Assembly: GCF_001696605.3 (NCBI RefSeq)
Contig: NZ_CP031716.1
Span: 3,162,001 to 3,226,000, forward strand
DNA length: 64,000 nt
Direction: 5' to 3'
Source of the DNA: Acinetobacter wuhouensis
GTDB lineage: Bacteria > Pseudomonadota > Gammaproteobacteria > Pseudomonadales > Moraxellaceae
Of the stretch, positions 20,984 to 29,231 are shown piece by piece; position 1 is the first letter of the stretch, and each line of letters opens with the position of its first letter. The position numbers and the translations under genes were made by a program. A model generated the notes under the pieces. That model was not told the DNA's origin and ran no database searches. It worked only from the letters and a program-made list of their open reading frames with translations.

Positions 20984-21011
20984 AATTAACATAATACACC
21001 TTATGCGAAAT
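20984..21011 (-). repeat. pdif-type XerC/XerD site, right
   Basis: On the minus strand: ATTTCGCATAA, spacer GGTGTA, TTATGTTAATT. The XerC arm is identical to that of the left site and the XerD arm differs only at its outer bases; spacers differ (GGTGTA against CGCCCA), as is usual for paired pdif sites. A nested hairpin (GCTATGATTT with AAATCAT and CATAGC) follows at 21013-21053. Confidence 0.8.
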
Positions 21012-21200
21012 GGCTATGATTTCTTATTTTAAATCATAACCTTATCACATAGCAAAATACCTAATCTTCACAGGTTAGACTTTTTTATAGATTTTTCACG
21101 TTTCGCTCATAGTATTCAACCATTGTTCCACGAATTTAAATAGGTATTTTAAACAATACTCAATCTACAATTGTTAAAAATTCAATAGTTTTGACAAAAT

Positions 21201-21644
21201 TCAACAATCATAACTATCAGCAAAAATCATTACACCTAAACCACTAAATTTCCGAATCATTTCAACCTCATGATAATCAAAATAAGCACCTCTCTCAAAA
21301 AATATCTCTTTTTTATAATCAATATTATTTTCTGAATTTAATACTGTTATCAGTTCAGTTGAACCAGAACCTTTTGCTGGCAATGTATTTATTATTTCTA
21401 AATGATGTATTTCCGCTAACTTTAATATTCGACAAGCGCTCTTTCCCGCAAAACCTATTTCACCTCGATCATCATTCCGCCAAAGTATATTTTTACATAC
21501 ATAATTTTGATTCACCCAAGAAGGTCGAGATTTCAAAGAAGGATCTTCAATATAGTCATATTTATAAATTTGATAAAAACTTCTGAGAGCAAGAACTTTT
21601 AATTGATATCCATCAACGTCAACTAGATCTATCTTTAAATCCAT
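21201..21644 (-). CDS. Hypothetical protein
   Basis: A 147-residue cytoplasmic protein I do not recognise. It starts MDLKIDLVDVDGYQLKVLAL and has a mixed alpha/beta composition with several aromatic residues, but no motif that points to a function. It is AT-rich and lies between the pdif module and a set of small secreted-protein genes, so it belongs to an accessory islet. Confidence 0.55.
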   Translation of the reverse strand: MDLKIDLVDVDGYQLKVLALRSFYQIYKYDYIEDPSLKSRPSWVNQNYVCKNILWRNDDRGEIGFAGKSACRILKLAEIHHLEIINTLPAKGSGSTELITVLNSENNIDYKKEIFFERGAYFDYHEVEMIRKFSGLGVMIFADSYDC

Positions 21645-21699
21645 GTATGCTCTCCAATACTAGCTTGTTAATACTAAATTTATCTCAAACACTTGCCCT

Positions 21700-22290
21700 T
21701 TATAACTTACAAGGATTTGGAAACTTTTGAACAAACTGAGTATCCGTTTCGTCATAACCATAATTCAAAAATAGATTACCTTTTTGATCAAAGTAGGACT
21801 TCCTTTGAAAATCACGATAAGGAGCAAAGCTATAAATATCAATTTTCTTAAAAATTTCAGAATTTAAATTAGCCAATGTATTCACTTTATTTGATTTAAG
21901 TTGACGAGCTGTCAATTTATATTTGTGCGTATCCGTTTCGATAAGACAATTAGTCTTAGGATCTATCGCAACAAATTCATCAGTAACGTCATCTTGTTTA
22001 CTATTTCGACCGATAAAATTTGTCACCTGACAAGGACTACCACAAGAAGATTTCACTTTAAAATAATCTTGATTCACTTGCTCGATCCATGATTCTTTAA
22101 CATCTTTAAAGTATTTTTCTTTTTTACCATCCACTTCTCGAATCACATCACAATGAAATCCTGAGTCATCAGGACACTGCTGATATACTTTAAATGTATC
22201 AGTCTTGGCAAAACTTTGTTGAGAAAAAAGAAAGACGATTCCCAATAAATTCAAAAACACAAAATTATTTCTCATAATTAAATTTCTCAT
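21700..22290 (-). CDS. Hypothetical secreted protein
   Basis: A protein of about 196 residues of unknown function. The leader RNLIMRNNFVFLNLLGIVFLFSQQSFAK is a signal peptide cleaved after SFA. The mature part has six Cys, including a CGSPC motif, pointing to a disulfide-containing periplasmic or secreted protein. Several in-frame ATGs exist (22317, 22290, 22275); none has a strong ribosome site and the choice is open. It follows the small cysteine-rich lipoprotein-like ORF. Confidence 0.6.
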   Translation of the reverse strand: MRNLIMRNNFVFLNLLGIVFLFSQQSFAKTDTFKVYQQCPDDSGFHCDVIREVDGKKEKYFKDVKESWIEQVNQDYFKVKSSCGSPCQVTNFIGRNSKQDDVTDEFVAIDPKTNCLIETDTHKYKLTARQLKSNKVNTLANLNSEIFKKIDIYSFAPYRDFQRKSYFDQKGNLFLNYGYDETDTQFVQKFPNPCKL

Positions 22291-22297
22291 TATTCTT

Positions 22298-22492
22298 TTA
22301 TGATCCATGCCCACCATGACATGAGCGCCCTTCCTTATATTTAGATGCTATGCGAAAACACTTATTTCGAGCACCTTCAGCATTCCCTTTATAACTTACT
22401 AAACACTTCTGATAACACTGTTCCTGATTAGGCTCTGCAAACGTTGCTTGGGGCTGGACTTTACGATAACAGCCCATAAGTGCAAAAGACAA
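22298..22492 (-). CDS. Small cysteine-rich lipoprotein-like ORF
   Basis: A 64-residue frame reading SFALMGCYRKVQPQ and later EQCYQKCLVSY and GRSCHGGHGS, with six Cys. The ALMGC segment looks like a lipobox, but only about eight residues precede the Cys when the TTG at 22492 is used, and the frame is closed by a stop shortly upstream, so a normal lipoprotein signal is missing. It may use a non-standard start or have lost its 5' end next to gspE. The neighbours suggest an envelope protein. Confidence 0.45.
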   Translation of the reverse strand: MSFALMGCYRKVQPQATFAEPNQEQCYQKCLVSYKGNAEGARNKCFRIASKYKEGRSCHGGHGS

Positions 22493-22513
22493 AATAAATG
22501 AATAATTTACTCA

Positions 22514-24001
22514 TCACTCCGTAGCTTCATTAGTCACACGTAAAACTTCTTCCATTGTAGTTTTACCTGCCAAAACCTTACGCAAACCATCGTCACGAAT
22601 CGAACCTGCATCACGGCGCGCATATTCCTCAAGCTCATACTCCGCAGCATTACCATGAATCAAACGACGCATTTGCTCGTCTATAGGGACAATTTCATAA
22701 ATCGCAGTACGACCTGTAAATCCAGTATGCGAACAATGATCACAACCATTTGGCACGGGAAGTTTTAAATCTATTGCATTTGAAACAGGTTTAAATACTT
22801 CTTTTTCAAAATCATCCGCTTCACGCCACGTATGACAATGCGAACAAAGCGTTCTCACCAAACGCTGTGCAATCACACCAATCAACGAACTGGATAATAA
22901 GAACGGTTCAATACCCATATCTTTTAAACGTGTCACCGCACCAATCGCAGTATTGGTATGCAGTGTTGATAACACCAAGTGACCTGTAAGCGAAGCCTGA
23001 ACTGCAATTTCCGCAGTTTCAAGATCACGAATCTCACCGACCATCACCACATCAGGATCTTGACGTAGCATAGCTTTCAATGCACGTGCAAAGGTCATAT
23101 CCACTTTGGTATTGACCTGTGTCTGTCCAATCCCTTCAAGTTGATACTCAATCGGGTCTTCAGCAGTGAGAATATTTTTAGAACCATCATTCAGATCAGA
23201 AAGTGCTGCATAAAGTGTTGTGGTTTTACCCGAACCTGTAGGACCTGTAACGAGAATAATTCCATGCGGACGATGCACCAAAGTGGTTAAACGATCATAA
23301 TCACTTTGCATCAATCCCAAATGGGTCATGTTCAAACGCCCTGCTTGCTTATCCAACAAACGCATCACCACACGCTCACCATGTGACGATGGCAAAGTCG
23401 ATACACGGACATCCACTTCACGCCCTGCAAGCCTTAGAGAAATACGACCATCTTGCGGTACTCGTTTTTCGGCAATATCCAGTTTTGCCATAACTTTAAT
23501 ACGTGACACCAACAAAGGTGCAAGCTCACGGCGTGGCTGTACGATCTCACGTAATTGACCATCAACACGCAAACGTACCGATAATTTCTTTTCAAAAGCT
23601 TCAATATGAATATCAGACGCACCGACACGGATCGCTTCTGATAATAAGGCATTGATCAAACGCACAATCGGTGCATCATCTTCCTGATCCATCAAATCTT
23701 CAGTTTCAGGCACTTGATCTGCAAGACTCAACAAATCTGGATGATCTTCCAAACCTGCGGCAACTTGCTGAGATTCCCCAGTTTCCCCTGCATAACTAGA
23801 ACTGAGCATTTGATTAAATTCAGTTTCAGAACATAACTGATGTTGCGCAACGCGTCCTAAATAGCGACGTGCTTCCTGTATTGCAATTTGTGCGGTATCC
23901 TGACGACGAACAATAAAAACTTGATCGCCCTCATAGCGCAATAACACGCCATGTCGTTTTGCAAAACTATAGGGTATTTGTAATTGTTTAAGGACTTGCA
24001 T
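22514..24001 (-). CDS. gspE: Type II secretion system ATPase GspE
   Basis: A 495-residue secretion ATPase, the cytoplasmic motor that drives the type II pseudopilus. It has an N-terminal GspE/N1E-type domain, Walker A GPTGSGKTT at 253-261, the Asp box and Walker B (DPDVVMVGEIRDLETAEIA) and a tetracysteine zinc domain near 390-440 (CSHCHTWRE and GCDHCSHTG). The order PIEY and HTNTAIGAVTRL also fits. The pilus homologue PilB has a longer, different N-terminus. No other gsp genes are nearby, which is normal in Acinetobacter, where T2SS genes are scattered. Confidence 0.93.
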   Translation of the reverse strand: MQVLKQLQIPYSFAKRHGVLLRYEGDQVFIVRRQDTAQIAIQEARRYLGRVAQHQLCSETEFNQMLSSSYAGETGESQQVAAGLEDHPDLLSLADQVPETEDLMDQEDDAPIVRLINALLSEAIRVGASDIHIEAFEKKLSVRLRVDGQLREIVQPRRELAPLLVSRIKVMAKLDIAEKRVPQDGRISLRLAGREVDVRVSTLPSSHGERVVMRLLDKQAGRLNMTHLGLMQSDYDRLTTLVHRPHGIILVTGPTGSGKTTTLYAALSDLNDGSKNILTAEDPIEYQLEGIGQTQVNTKVDMTFARALKAMLRQDPDVVMVGEIRDLETAEIAVQASLTGHLVLSTLHTNTAIGAVTRLKDMGIEPFLLSSSLIGVIAQRLVRTLCSHCHTWREADDFEKEVFKPVSNAIDLKLPVPNGCDHCSHTGFTGRTAIYEIVPIDEQMRRLIHGNAAEYELEEYARRDAGSIRDDGLRKVLAGKTTMEEVLRVTNEATE

Positions 24002-24135
24002 TACAACTTATATTAATGATTTAAATTGCTTTGAGTGTACTCTATGCGCATGACAGCGTGAAGTCTGTTTTTTAAAGAATTGATGATTTGCAAAGCCTAT
24101 TTTTTAATGATCATTTATGTACGGGATAAACACAT

Positions 24136-24957
24136 TTGTCAAAGAAGAATGAACATCTAGAACCTGAACTTCCCGACCTCAAGTGGTGGGGAGAACAACA
24201 GTTTGAACTGCATCAATCTAAGGCATGGCAGTTTGGCTCTATGATTATGCGCATGACGCGTGGCTTGCAAGAGTGGCGTTTAGAATATTATCGTCCACAG
24301 TTTCAATATGACTATGAACAACAATGGCATTGCATCCATGATGTGAATTTTGGTTTTCCTGAACCCTTACATGTAGAACGCTATATGTTCAGAGAAACGC
24401 ACAAGACCTTTCAACTGATGCCGCGTTTAGCCGATCGTTCTGTAGTGATTCGTCCTGTAGACCCAATTTATATTCCCGCAGGGCAAAGAGGCACACTCTA
24501 TATCAGTACACCGCTTTGGGTTTCAGGCTTTGTTCAAGCGCAAAAAGAGCCACTGTTTGATATTCCAGTGATTCAACCTAAAGACACATGGTTCGGTCCC
24601 GATCATCGTTTTGGTGAAATGTGCTATGCCACATCTGTGGATGGACGTACTGAATTAAACTTATTACGTCCTCGTGCTTTTCGTGCTGTGACGCCGATTG
24701 ATTTTCACAATGTCAGTAATCATCAACTTCGTTTTGATCGTATGAATGTGCCTGTTCCTGCCTTGCCACTTTTCTATAGTGAAAGCACGGGGCGTTTATG
24801 GACATCACAAATCAAAGTCATTTATGAGGGGAATGATCGCCCTGCACGAGTAAAAATTGAAAATCGCACCCCACCACTGGCAGGTGAAGTGGTCTATGTT
24901 CATCCGCCTCGTTCACCAGGTGGTGCATTGTTTAATATGTTTGATTCATTTTTCTAA
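24136..24957 (+). CDS. DUF432-like protein
   Basis: A 273-residue protein with a core ADRSVVIRPVDPIYIPAGQRGTLYISTPLWV, a pattern I associate with DUF432. It has no signal peptide or membrane segments. The start is a TTG with GGGAT nine bases upstream; no in-frame ATG is available, so the TTG is probably genuine. It is followed 15 bp later by an MscS channel gene, so both are likely one operon, and the two may act together. Function is unknown. Confidence 0.7.
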   Translation: MSKKNEHLEPELPDLKWWGEQQFELHQSKAWQFGSMIMRMTRGLQEWRLEYYRPQFQYDYEQQWHCIHDVNFGFPEPLHVERYMFRETHKTFQLMPRLADRSVVIRPVDPIYIPAGQRGTLYISTPLWVSGFVQAQKEPLFDIPVIQPKDTWFGPDHRFGEMCYATSVDGRTELNLLRPRAFRAVTPIDFHNVSNHQLRFDRMNVPVPALPLFYSESTGRLWTSQIKVIYEGNDRPARVKIENRTPPLAGEVVYVHPPRSPGGALFNMFDSFF

Positions 24958-24972
24958 TGGGATGAGGTAAAT

Positions 24973-25908
24973 ATGGCTGATTCCAACATCCCCAAAGACA
25001 TCGCTCAAAGCCTAAAAGGCATTTTTACCAATATCAATGTCGATCGTTTAAGCGAAATTGCGGTTGCACTGGTTCTCGGTTTTGTCGGTTTTATACTGGC
25101 TCGTGTGGTATCCAATACCTTTATCCGAACCATCGGTGTACGTTTTAATGCACATCAACGCTTGGTTTGGCGACGCGGTATTTTTTACTTTATTTTCATG
25201 ATTTTTGTCATGGCAAGCTTAAAAGAAGCTGGCTTTAAACTCAGTGTCTTTTTAGGTGCAGCAGGGATTTTAACGGTTGCCTTGGGTTTTGCCTCGCAGA
25301 CTTCTGCTTCCAACTTGATCAGCGGACTATTCTTGATTGGTGAAGGTTCCTTTGAAATTGGCGATACTATTCAGATCACCCTGATTCGTGGACATACCAT
25401 TGAGGGTGAAGTCATCTCGATTGATTTACTTTCAGTCAAACTGCTGACCATGGACAATGTCTATGTCCGTCTCCCCAATGAGCAATTGATCCGAGCACCT
25501 GTACATAACCTATCTAAATTTCCAATACGGCGACTTTCCATCACAGTTGCAATTAATTTTACCGAAGACATTAATAAAGTCCGTGAAGTTTTAATCGAAC
25601 TCGCCAATGATTATTCACTGGTACTCGCTGACCCTAAACCACGTGTCACCGTGTCTTCCTTTGCTGAATCCTCTATTGAGATTCTTTTTGCACTATGGTG
25701 TAAACAAAGTAACTATCTACAAGTCAAAGATGAAATTCATGAATTGATTCAAAATCGTTTTGTGGAAAATCAGATCGAAATCCCTGTACCAAAAATTGGT
25801 TTTGTAGATCGCCCTGAAGCCCAAAGCCCTTCTCGCAATGAAGACTTAGATGAATATGCCAATGCGCAAGACTTAAAGCTCGAAAAGAAACAAGATAAAT
25901 CTTTGTAA
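24973..25908 (+). CDS. Small-conductance mechanosensitive channel (MscS family)
   Basis: A 311-residue inner-membrane channel that opens under membrane tension to release solutes. Three transmembrane helices are visible (about residues 25-45, 65-85, 90-115), with the pore-lining, Gly/Ala-rich GAAGILTVALGFASQTSASNLISG. The beta domain follows (IGDTIQI, GEVISIDLLSVKL, YVRLPNEQLI), and the C-terminus is charged. GGGATGAGG precedes the ATG. It pairs with the DUF432-like gene upstream. Confidence 0.92.
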   Translation: MADSNIPKDIAQSLKGIFTNINVDRLSEIAVALVLGFVGFILARVVSNTFIRTIGVRFNAHQRLVWRRGIFYFIFMIFVMASLKEAGFKLSVFLGAAGILTVALGFASQTSASNLISGLFLIGEGSFEIGDTIQITLIRGHTIEGEVISIDLLSVKLLTMDNVYVRLPNEQLIRAPVHNLSKFPIRRLSITVAINFTEDINKVREVLIELANDYSLVLADPKPRVTVSSFAESSIEILFALWCKQSNYLQVKDEIHELIQNRFVENQIEIPVPKIGFVDRPEAQSPSRNEDLDEYANAQDLKLEKKQDKSL

Positions 25909-25963
25909 TTAATGTTACCAAGTAGCATCAAAATCGAATTTTACACCTCGAAAAAGTTAGATA

Positions 25964-26215
25964 CGCGGAAACGTCATCCGCAACGTGTTTGAGGCATGAG
26001 CCAGTTATGGCGCAAGATCTATAAGTTAATGTTTCTGCGATGTATTAATCAAGAGGTGGTGGTCGACGAGTTTTGCGGTGAGGATCCTCAAAATATATTT
26101 TGAGTCCGCAAGATGGTTTCCTTGCGCAGTTTCACTGCTCATTTTGCCAAAACAAAAGTAAGGCGAGCCGCAGGCTAGTCCGAAAATCAAAACTTTTCCA
26201 TGTAAGACTCTGCTA
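25964..26215. repeat. Composite intergenic repeat after mscS
   Basis: A 500-bp gene-free interval (25909-26425) contains a series of short inverted repeats: GCGGA/TCCGC at 25965-25981, a perfect 18-bp palindrome CTCAAAATATATTTTGAG at 26087-26104, and AAAAGTAAGGCGAGCCGC with GGCTAG near 26154-26176. The palindrome block with GAGTC-x-GCAAG recurs at 40963-40995. The AAAAGTAAGGC block recurs at 33546. It looks like dispersed Acinetobacter intergenic repeat sequence. No gene is visible. The remainder 26216-26425 is plain AT-rich DNA. Confidence 0.65.
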
Positions 26216-26425
26216 AGGAGAATTAAAAAAATTTTAAATATAGATGACTCTTTTCAACCACGTAACATTAGATTGTAATTCAAATTTTCAACAGCAATTA
26301 CTGTTGTGCTCATTGAGTGCAATAAAAAATAGCTAAAATGATTCAATAAACAACAAAATTTTCATCAAGCTTTAAGTATTCAACTGCTAAATTAATCAGA
26401 TCTAAGTAACAAAATGGATTTGATC

Positions 26426-26872
26426 ATGCAACTCAATCATTACTTAAACTTTCAAGGAACAGCCGAAGCCGCATTTAACTTTTATAAATCTGTCTTTGGC
26501 GGAGAGTTCAGCTACTTGACTCGTTATGGCGAACTGCCACAAGAAGATGGCGTGACATTTTCCGAGCAAGAAAAAAATTATATCTTACATATTTCACTAC
26601 CGATCAATGATTTCACGGTGCTGATGGCTTCCGATGTGAATGATCAATTTTGTGCACCTAACAGCATTTTTAGCCAAGGGACAAATCACTACATTTCGAT
26701 CAACTTAGAACCACATGAGGAAAAAGAAGCGCGACGTTTGTATGCAGAACTGTCTGTCAATGGACAAATTGAAATGCCTTTGGACAATACATTTTGGGGT
26801 GCGCTGTATGGTGCGTTCACAGATCAATTCGGGATTAAATGGATGATCAACTGCCAACTCAGTGAAGCATAA
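26426..26872 (+). CDS. PhnB-like VOC family protein
   Basis: A 148-residue VOC/glyoxalase-fold protein. The start MQLNHYLNFQGTAEAAFNFYKSVFGGEF and the later ISLPINDFTVLMASD and FWGALYGAFTDQFGIKWMIN match the PhnB/DUF1338-like class often labelled 3-demethylubiquinone methyltransferase-like. I chose the ATG at 26426 because it begins the conserved region and has GGA close upstream; the ATG at 26414 adds four residues. Substrate is unknown; these single-domain proteins are frequent in Acinetobacter. Confidence 0.8.
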   Translation: MQLNHYLNFQGTAEAAFNFYKSVFGGEFSYLTRYGELPQEDGVTFSEQEKNYILHISLPINDFTVLMASDVNDQFCAPNSIFSQGTNHYISINLEPHEEKEARRLYAELSVNGQIEMPLDNTFWGALYGAFTDQFGIKWMINCQLSEA

Positions 26873-26972
26873 ACTTGGTATCACGATTAATACATTCTGC
26901 AATATAGCCTATTGAATTACATTAAGATCGGTTATATTGCATCCAATCTATAATGAATGTGTTTATAACAAT

Positions 26973-27593
26973 ATGATCACAGGTCTTACTCATACCGTTC
27001 TGATTATTCTCATCACCATTGGGATTTCAATGGTGGCATGGCAACAACGCAATGTGATGAATCGTTTGATTTTCAATATTTCAGCGATTAAACATGGTCA
27101 ATATGATCGCTTTTTGACACATGGCTTTATTCATAATGATGGTATGCATTTATTTTTTAACATGTTTACCCTGTATTTCTTTGGGCGAAATGTTGAGTTC
27201 TTTTTCCGTGGTTATCTGAGTGGTATGGGCTTTGTCCTATTCTATTGTAGTGCCATTATTATTGCGGCAATTCCAAGTTATTTGCATAACCGTAATCTCA
27301 ACTCCTATCGTAGTTTAGGTGCTTCAGGTGCGGTCAATGCCGTCTTATTCAGTGCGGTGTTGTTTAATCCTTGGGGTATTCTTTACCTTTATTTCATCCC
27401 GATTCCTGCAATTATTTTTGCCACGATTTATCTCTGTTATAGCTTCTATGCCATACGTTCAGGACGCTCACCGTTGATTGACCATCGTGCGCATATTGCA
27501 GGTGCTGTGTATGGCTTCTTATTTCCTATGATTTTAGAACCATCACTTGGCACAGCATTTTTCTATAAATTTTTAAATACACCGTTATTTTAA
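26973..27593 (+). CDS. Rhomboid family intramembrane protease
   Basis: A 206-residue multi-span membrane protein. The catalytic Ser is in LGASGAVNAVLF and the catalytic His in AHIAGAVYGFL, with HNDGMHLFFNMFTLYFFGRNVE as the N-terminal loop segment typical of rhomboids. It should cleave membrane-anchored substrates within the bilayer. About six helices can be counted. The reading frame continues upstream to a TTG at 26937, but the ATG at 26973 gives a normal start before the first helix. Its substrate is unknown. Confidence 0.88.
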   Translation: MITGLTHTVLIILITIGISMVAWQQRNVMNRLIFNISAIKHGQYDRFLTHGFIHNDGMHLFFNMFTLYFFGRNVEFFFRGYLSGMGFVLFYCSAIIIAAIPSYLHNRNLNSYRSLGASGAVNAVLFSAVLFNPWGILYLYFIPIPAIIFATIYLCYSFYAIRSGRSPLIDHRAHIAGAVYGFLFPMILEPSLGTAFFYKFLNTPLF

Positions 27594-27659
27594 ATGCGCC
27601 TCAATTTTCAATAAGTACGGCAATGTTTGATGTTTAAGTATTTGAAGTAATCATTCGGC

Positions 27660-28013
27660 TTAAACATCAATATTGGAAAACTGCGCAATAATGGTTAATC
27701 CGATAGTAATAAAAGCAATCCCCACCCAACCTGCCAAATCAATATTCTGTCCAAGAAATGCTTTGGCTAAAAGTGCTGTCGCAATCACGCCCAATCCAGA
27801 CCATAAAACGTAGAGAATCCCCGCTTGCATAAATTTCAAAGCATAGGCTGCACAGGCAAATGAAATAATATATAAAACCAAAGCAATCCCTTGATCTAGC
27901 TTATTGACCAAACCATTGCCTTTAGCAGAATAGAAAGTCGATAACACATCCGTTGCTATCGCGATCAGTAACCAGAACACCCCAGGATTAATTTTTGCAA
28001 ACAATTCAGACAT
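27660..28013 (-). CDS. SMR family small multidrug-resistance-like transporter
   Basis: A 117-residue protein with four transmembrane helices, the size of EmrE-like exporters, which work as dimers driven by protons. The central IPTG-like/YVLWSGLGV segment, GIAFITIGLTII and the helix spacing are typical. In the first helix the strictly used Glu (EmrE E14) is an Asp here (IAIATDVLSTF), which would alter coupling or substrate choice. It stands alone on the minus strand. Whether it exports drugs, guanidinium or polyamines cannot be told from sequence. Confidence 0.85.
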   Translation of the reverse strand: MSELFAKINPGVFWLLIAIATDVLSTFYSAKGNGLVNKLDQGIALVLYIISFACAAYALKFMQAGILYVLWSGLGVIATALLAKAFLGQNIDLAGWVGIAFITIGLTIIAQFSNIDV

Positions 28014-28141
28014 TATCTTTATAGTTCAAATTTTAGTGGCTGAAGTTTAGCTTGAGTTTGATATAAGGAATAGTACGATCATCATTTTCAATAAAATAAA
28101 GTCGTCGCAAAAGACTCAGCAAGAATCATAGTTCAATTAAA

Positions 28142-28172
28142 AAACAAAAAGGCGAATTATTATTCACCTTTT
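28142..28172 (-). terminator. Terminator after the DODA-like dioxygenase
   Basis: AAAAGGTGAAT with ATTCGCCTTTT (read leftward) and a T-run downstream form a hairpin 27 bp past the end of the 28200 gene. Confidence 0.75.
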
Positions 28173-28199
28173 CAATCATTAATTTTTAGGTATTGAAAA

Positions 28200-29066
28200 T
28201 TAACGCTGATCCAATCTAAAAGAAGTCATGGTCAATGAACCACCAACTGCACGATCATTGAAAATCGACAATTCATCCTTCTCTTCTTGTAAACCTAATG
28301 CATACAGCATTGGATAATAATGATCAGGTGTTGGAATCGACAATAAGAAATCTTGCCCTTGTTTATCCCAATCAATCAATGCCTGGTGATTATGATCGAG
28401 TAAAAAATTCTTCATTTTGGCATCGGCTTCTAAAGCCCAGTCATAACCAAACTCATCATTGATTTTATCGAATGCAACCTGTCTCAGGTTATGTACCATA
28501 TTGCCACTTGCAACGATCAATACACCTTTACGACGTAATTGAGCAAGTTCTTTAGCCAAATCATAGTGATATTGCGCACCTTGGCTATAGTCAATACTGA
28601 GTTGTACCACTGGAATATTGGCATCTGGAAATACATGACAAAGTACTGCCCAAGTCCCGTGGTCTAGCCCCCAATCATGATCATGATGCACATGAATACT
28701 TTGAATGGCTTCTGTGGTCGCTTCAACCAACGCTTGATTACCCGATGCAGGATATTGCATATCGAACAGCGCTTGCGGAAAACCTCCAAAATCATGAATG
28801 GTTTTCGGCTGTTGCATTGCAGTCACTGCTGTTCCACCCTGCGTGAGCCAGTGTGCTGAAATACACAAGATCGCAGTGGGTTGAGTTTCCATTTCAGCAC
28901 CAATGCTATTCCATGAACGGGTAAAGTCATTGCTTTGAATAGCATTCATCGGTGAGCCATGTCCAAGAAACAGCACAGGCATCACTTCCGTATTGGGCAG
29001 CGTTGCATTCCAACCTTTCAGTAAGGACAAATCACCTGTTGTTTGATGTAACATTTCATTCACCAT
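28200..29066 (-). CDS. ygiD: Extradiol dioxygenase of the LigB/YgiD (DODA) class
   Basis: A protein of about 288 residues of the zinc/iron extradiol dioxygenase family, similar to E. coli YgiD, which opens the ring of DOPA. The metal ligands are in VLFLGHGSPMN, CISAHWLTQGG and WGLDHGTWAVL. I chose the ATG at 29066; TTG or later ATG codons are alternatives, and the N-terminal 25 residues before the conserved core are variable. The in vivo substrate may not be DOPA. Confidence 0.85.
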   Translation of the reverse strand: MVNEMLHQTTGDLSLLKGWNATLPNTEVMPVLFLGHGSPMNAIQSNDFTRSWNSIGAEMETQPTAILCISAHWLTQGGTAVTAMQQPKTIHDFGGFPQALFDMQYPASGNQALVEATTEAIQSIHVHHDHDWGLDHGTWAVLCHVFPDANIPVVQLSIDYSQGAQYHYDLAKELAQLRRKGVLIVASGNMVHNLRQVAFDKINDEFGYDWALEADAKMKNFLLDHNHQALIDWDKQGQDFLLSIPTPDHYYPMLYALGLQEEKDELSIFNDRAVGGSLTMTSFRLDQR

Positions 29067-29181
29067 GAAAATAGACTTTGCTTTATTATGCAAAGATTCT
29101 AATCATGAACATAGCTACTTTTACAACATACAACATTGCAAAAATAGAACGATGGCTGAGAAATAGAATGACGCTGAGGTA

Positions 29182-29212
29182 ATAAAAAGCCGAATTTTCA
29201 TTCGGCTTTCTG
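29182..29212 (-). terminator. Terminator of ddh
   Basis: AAAGCCGAA pairs with TTCGGCTTT across a 6-base loop and is followed by T-rich sequence when read leftward; it lies 20 bp beyond the ddh stop. Confidence 0.85.
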
Positions 29213-29231
29213 TTCAGTTTTCAATGATGTC

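Larger units (their letters stand above)
20381..21011. mobile_element. Candidate chromosomal pdif (XerCD) module carrying one gene
   Basis: Two 28-bp XerC/XerD-like sites in opposite orientation (C|D at the left, D|C at the right) enclose a 450-bp gene on a 631-bp segment. This is the architecture of Acinetobacter dif modules, which are moved by the host XerC and XerD recombinases without carrying their own enzyme. Those are best known on plasmids; this one lies in a chromosomal setting close to ohr. No transposase or terminal inverted repeats of an IS are present. Mobility is inferred from architecture. Confidence 0.7.
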
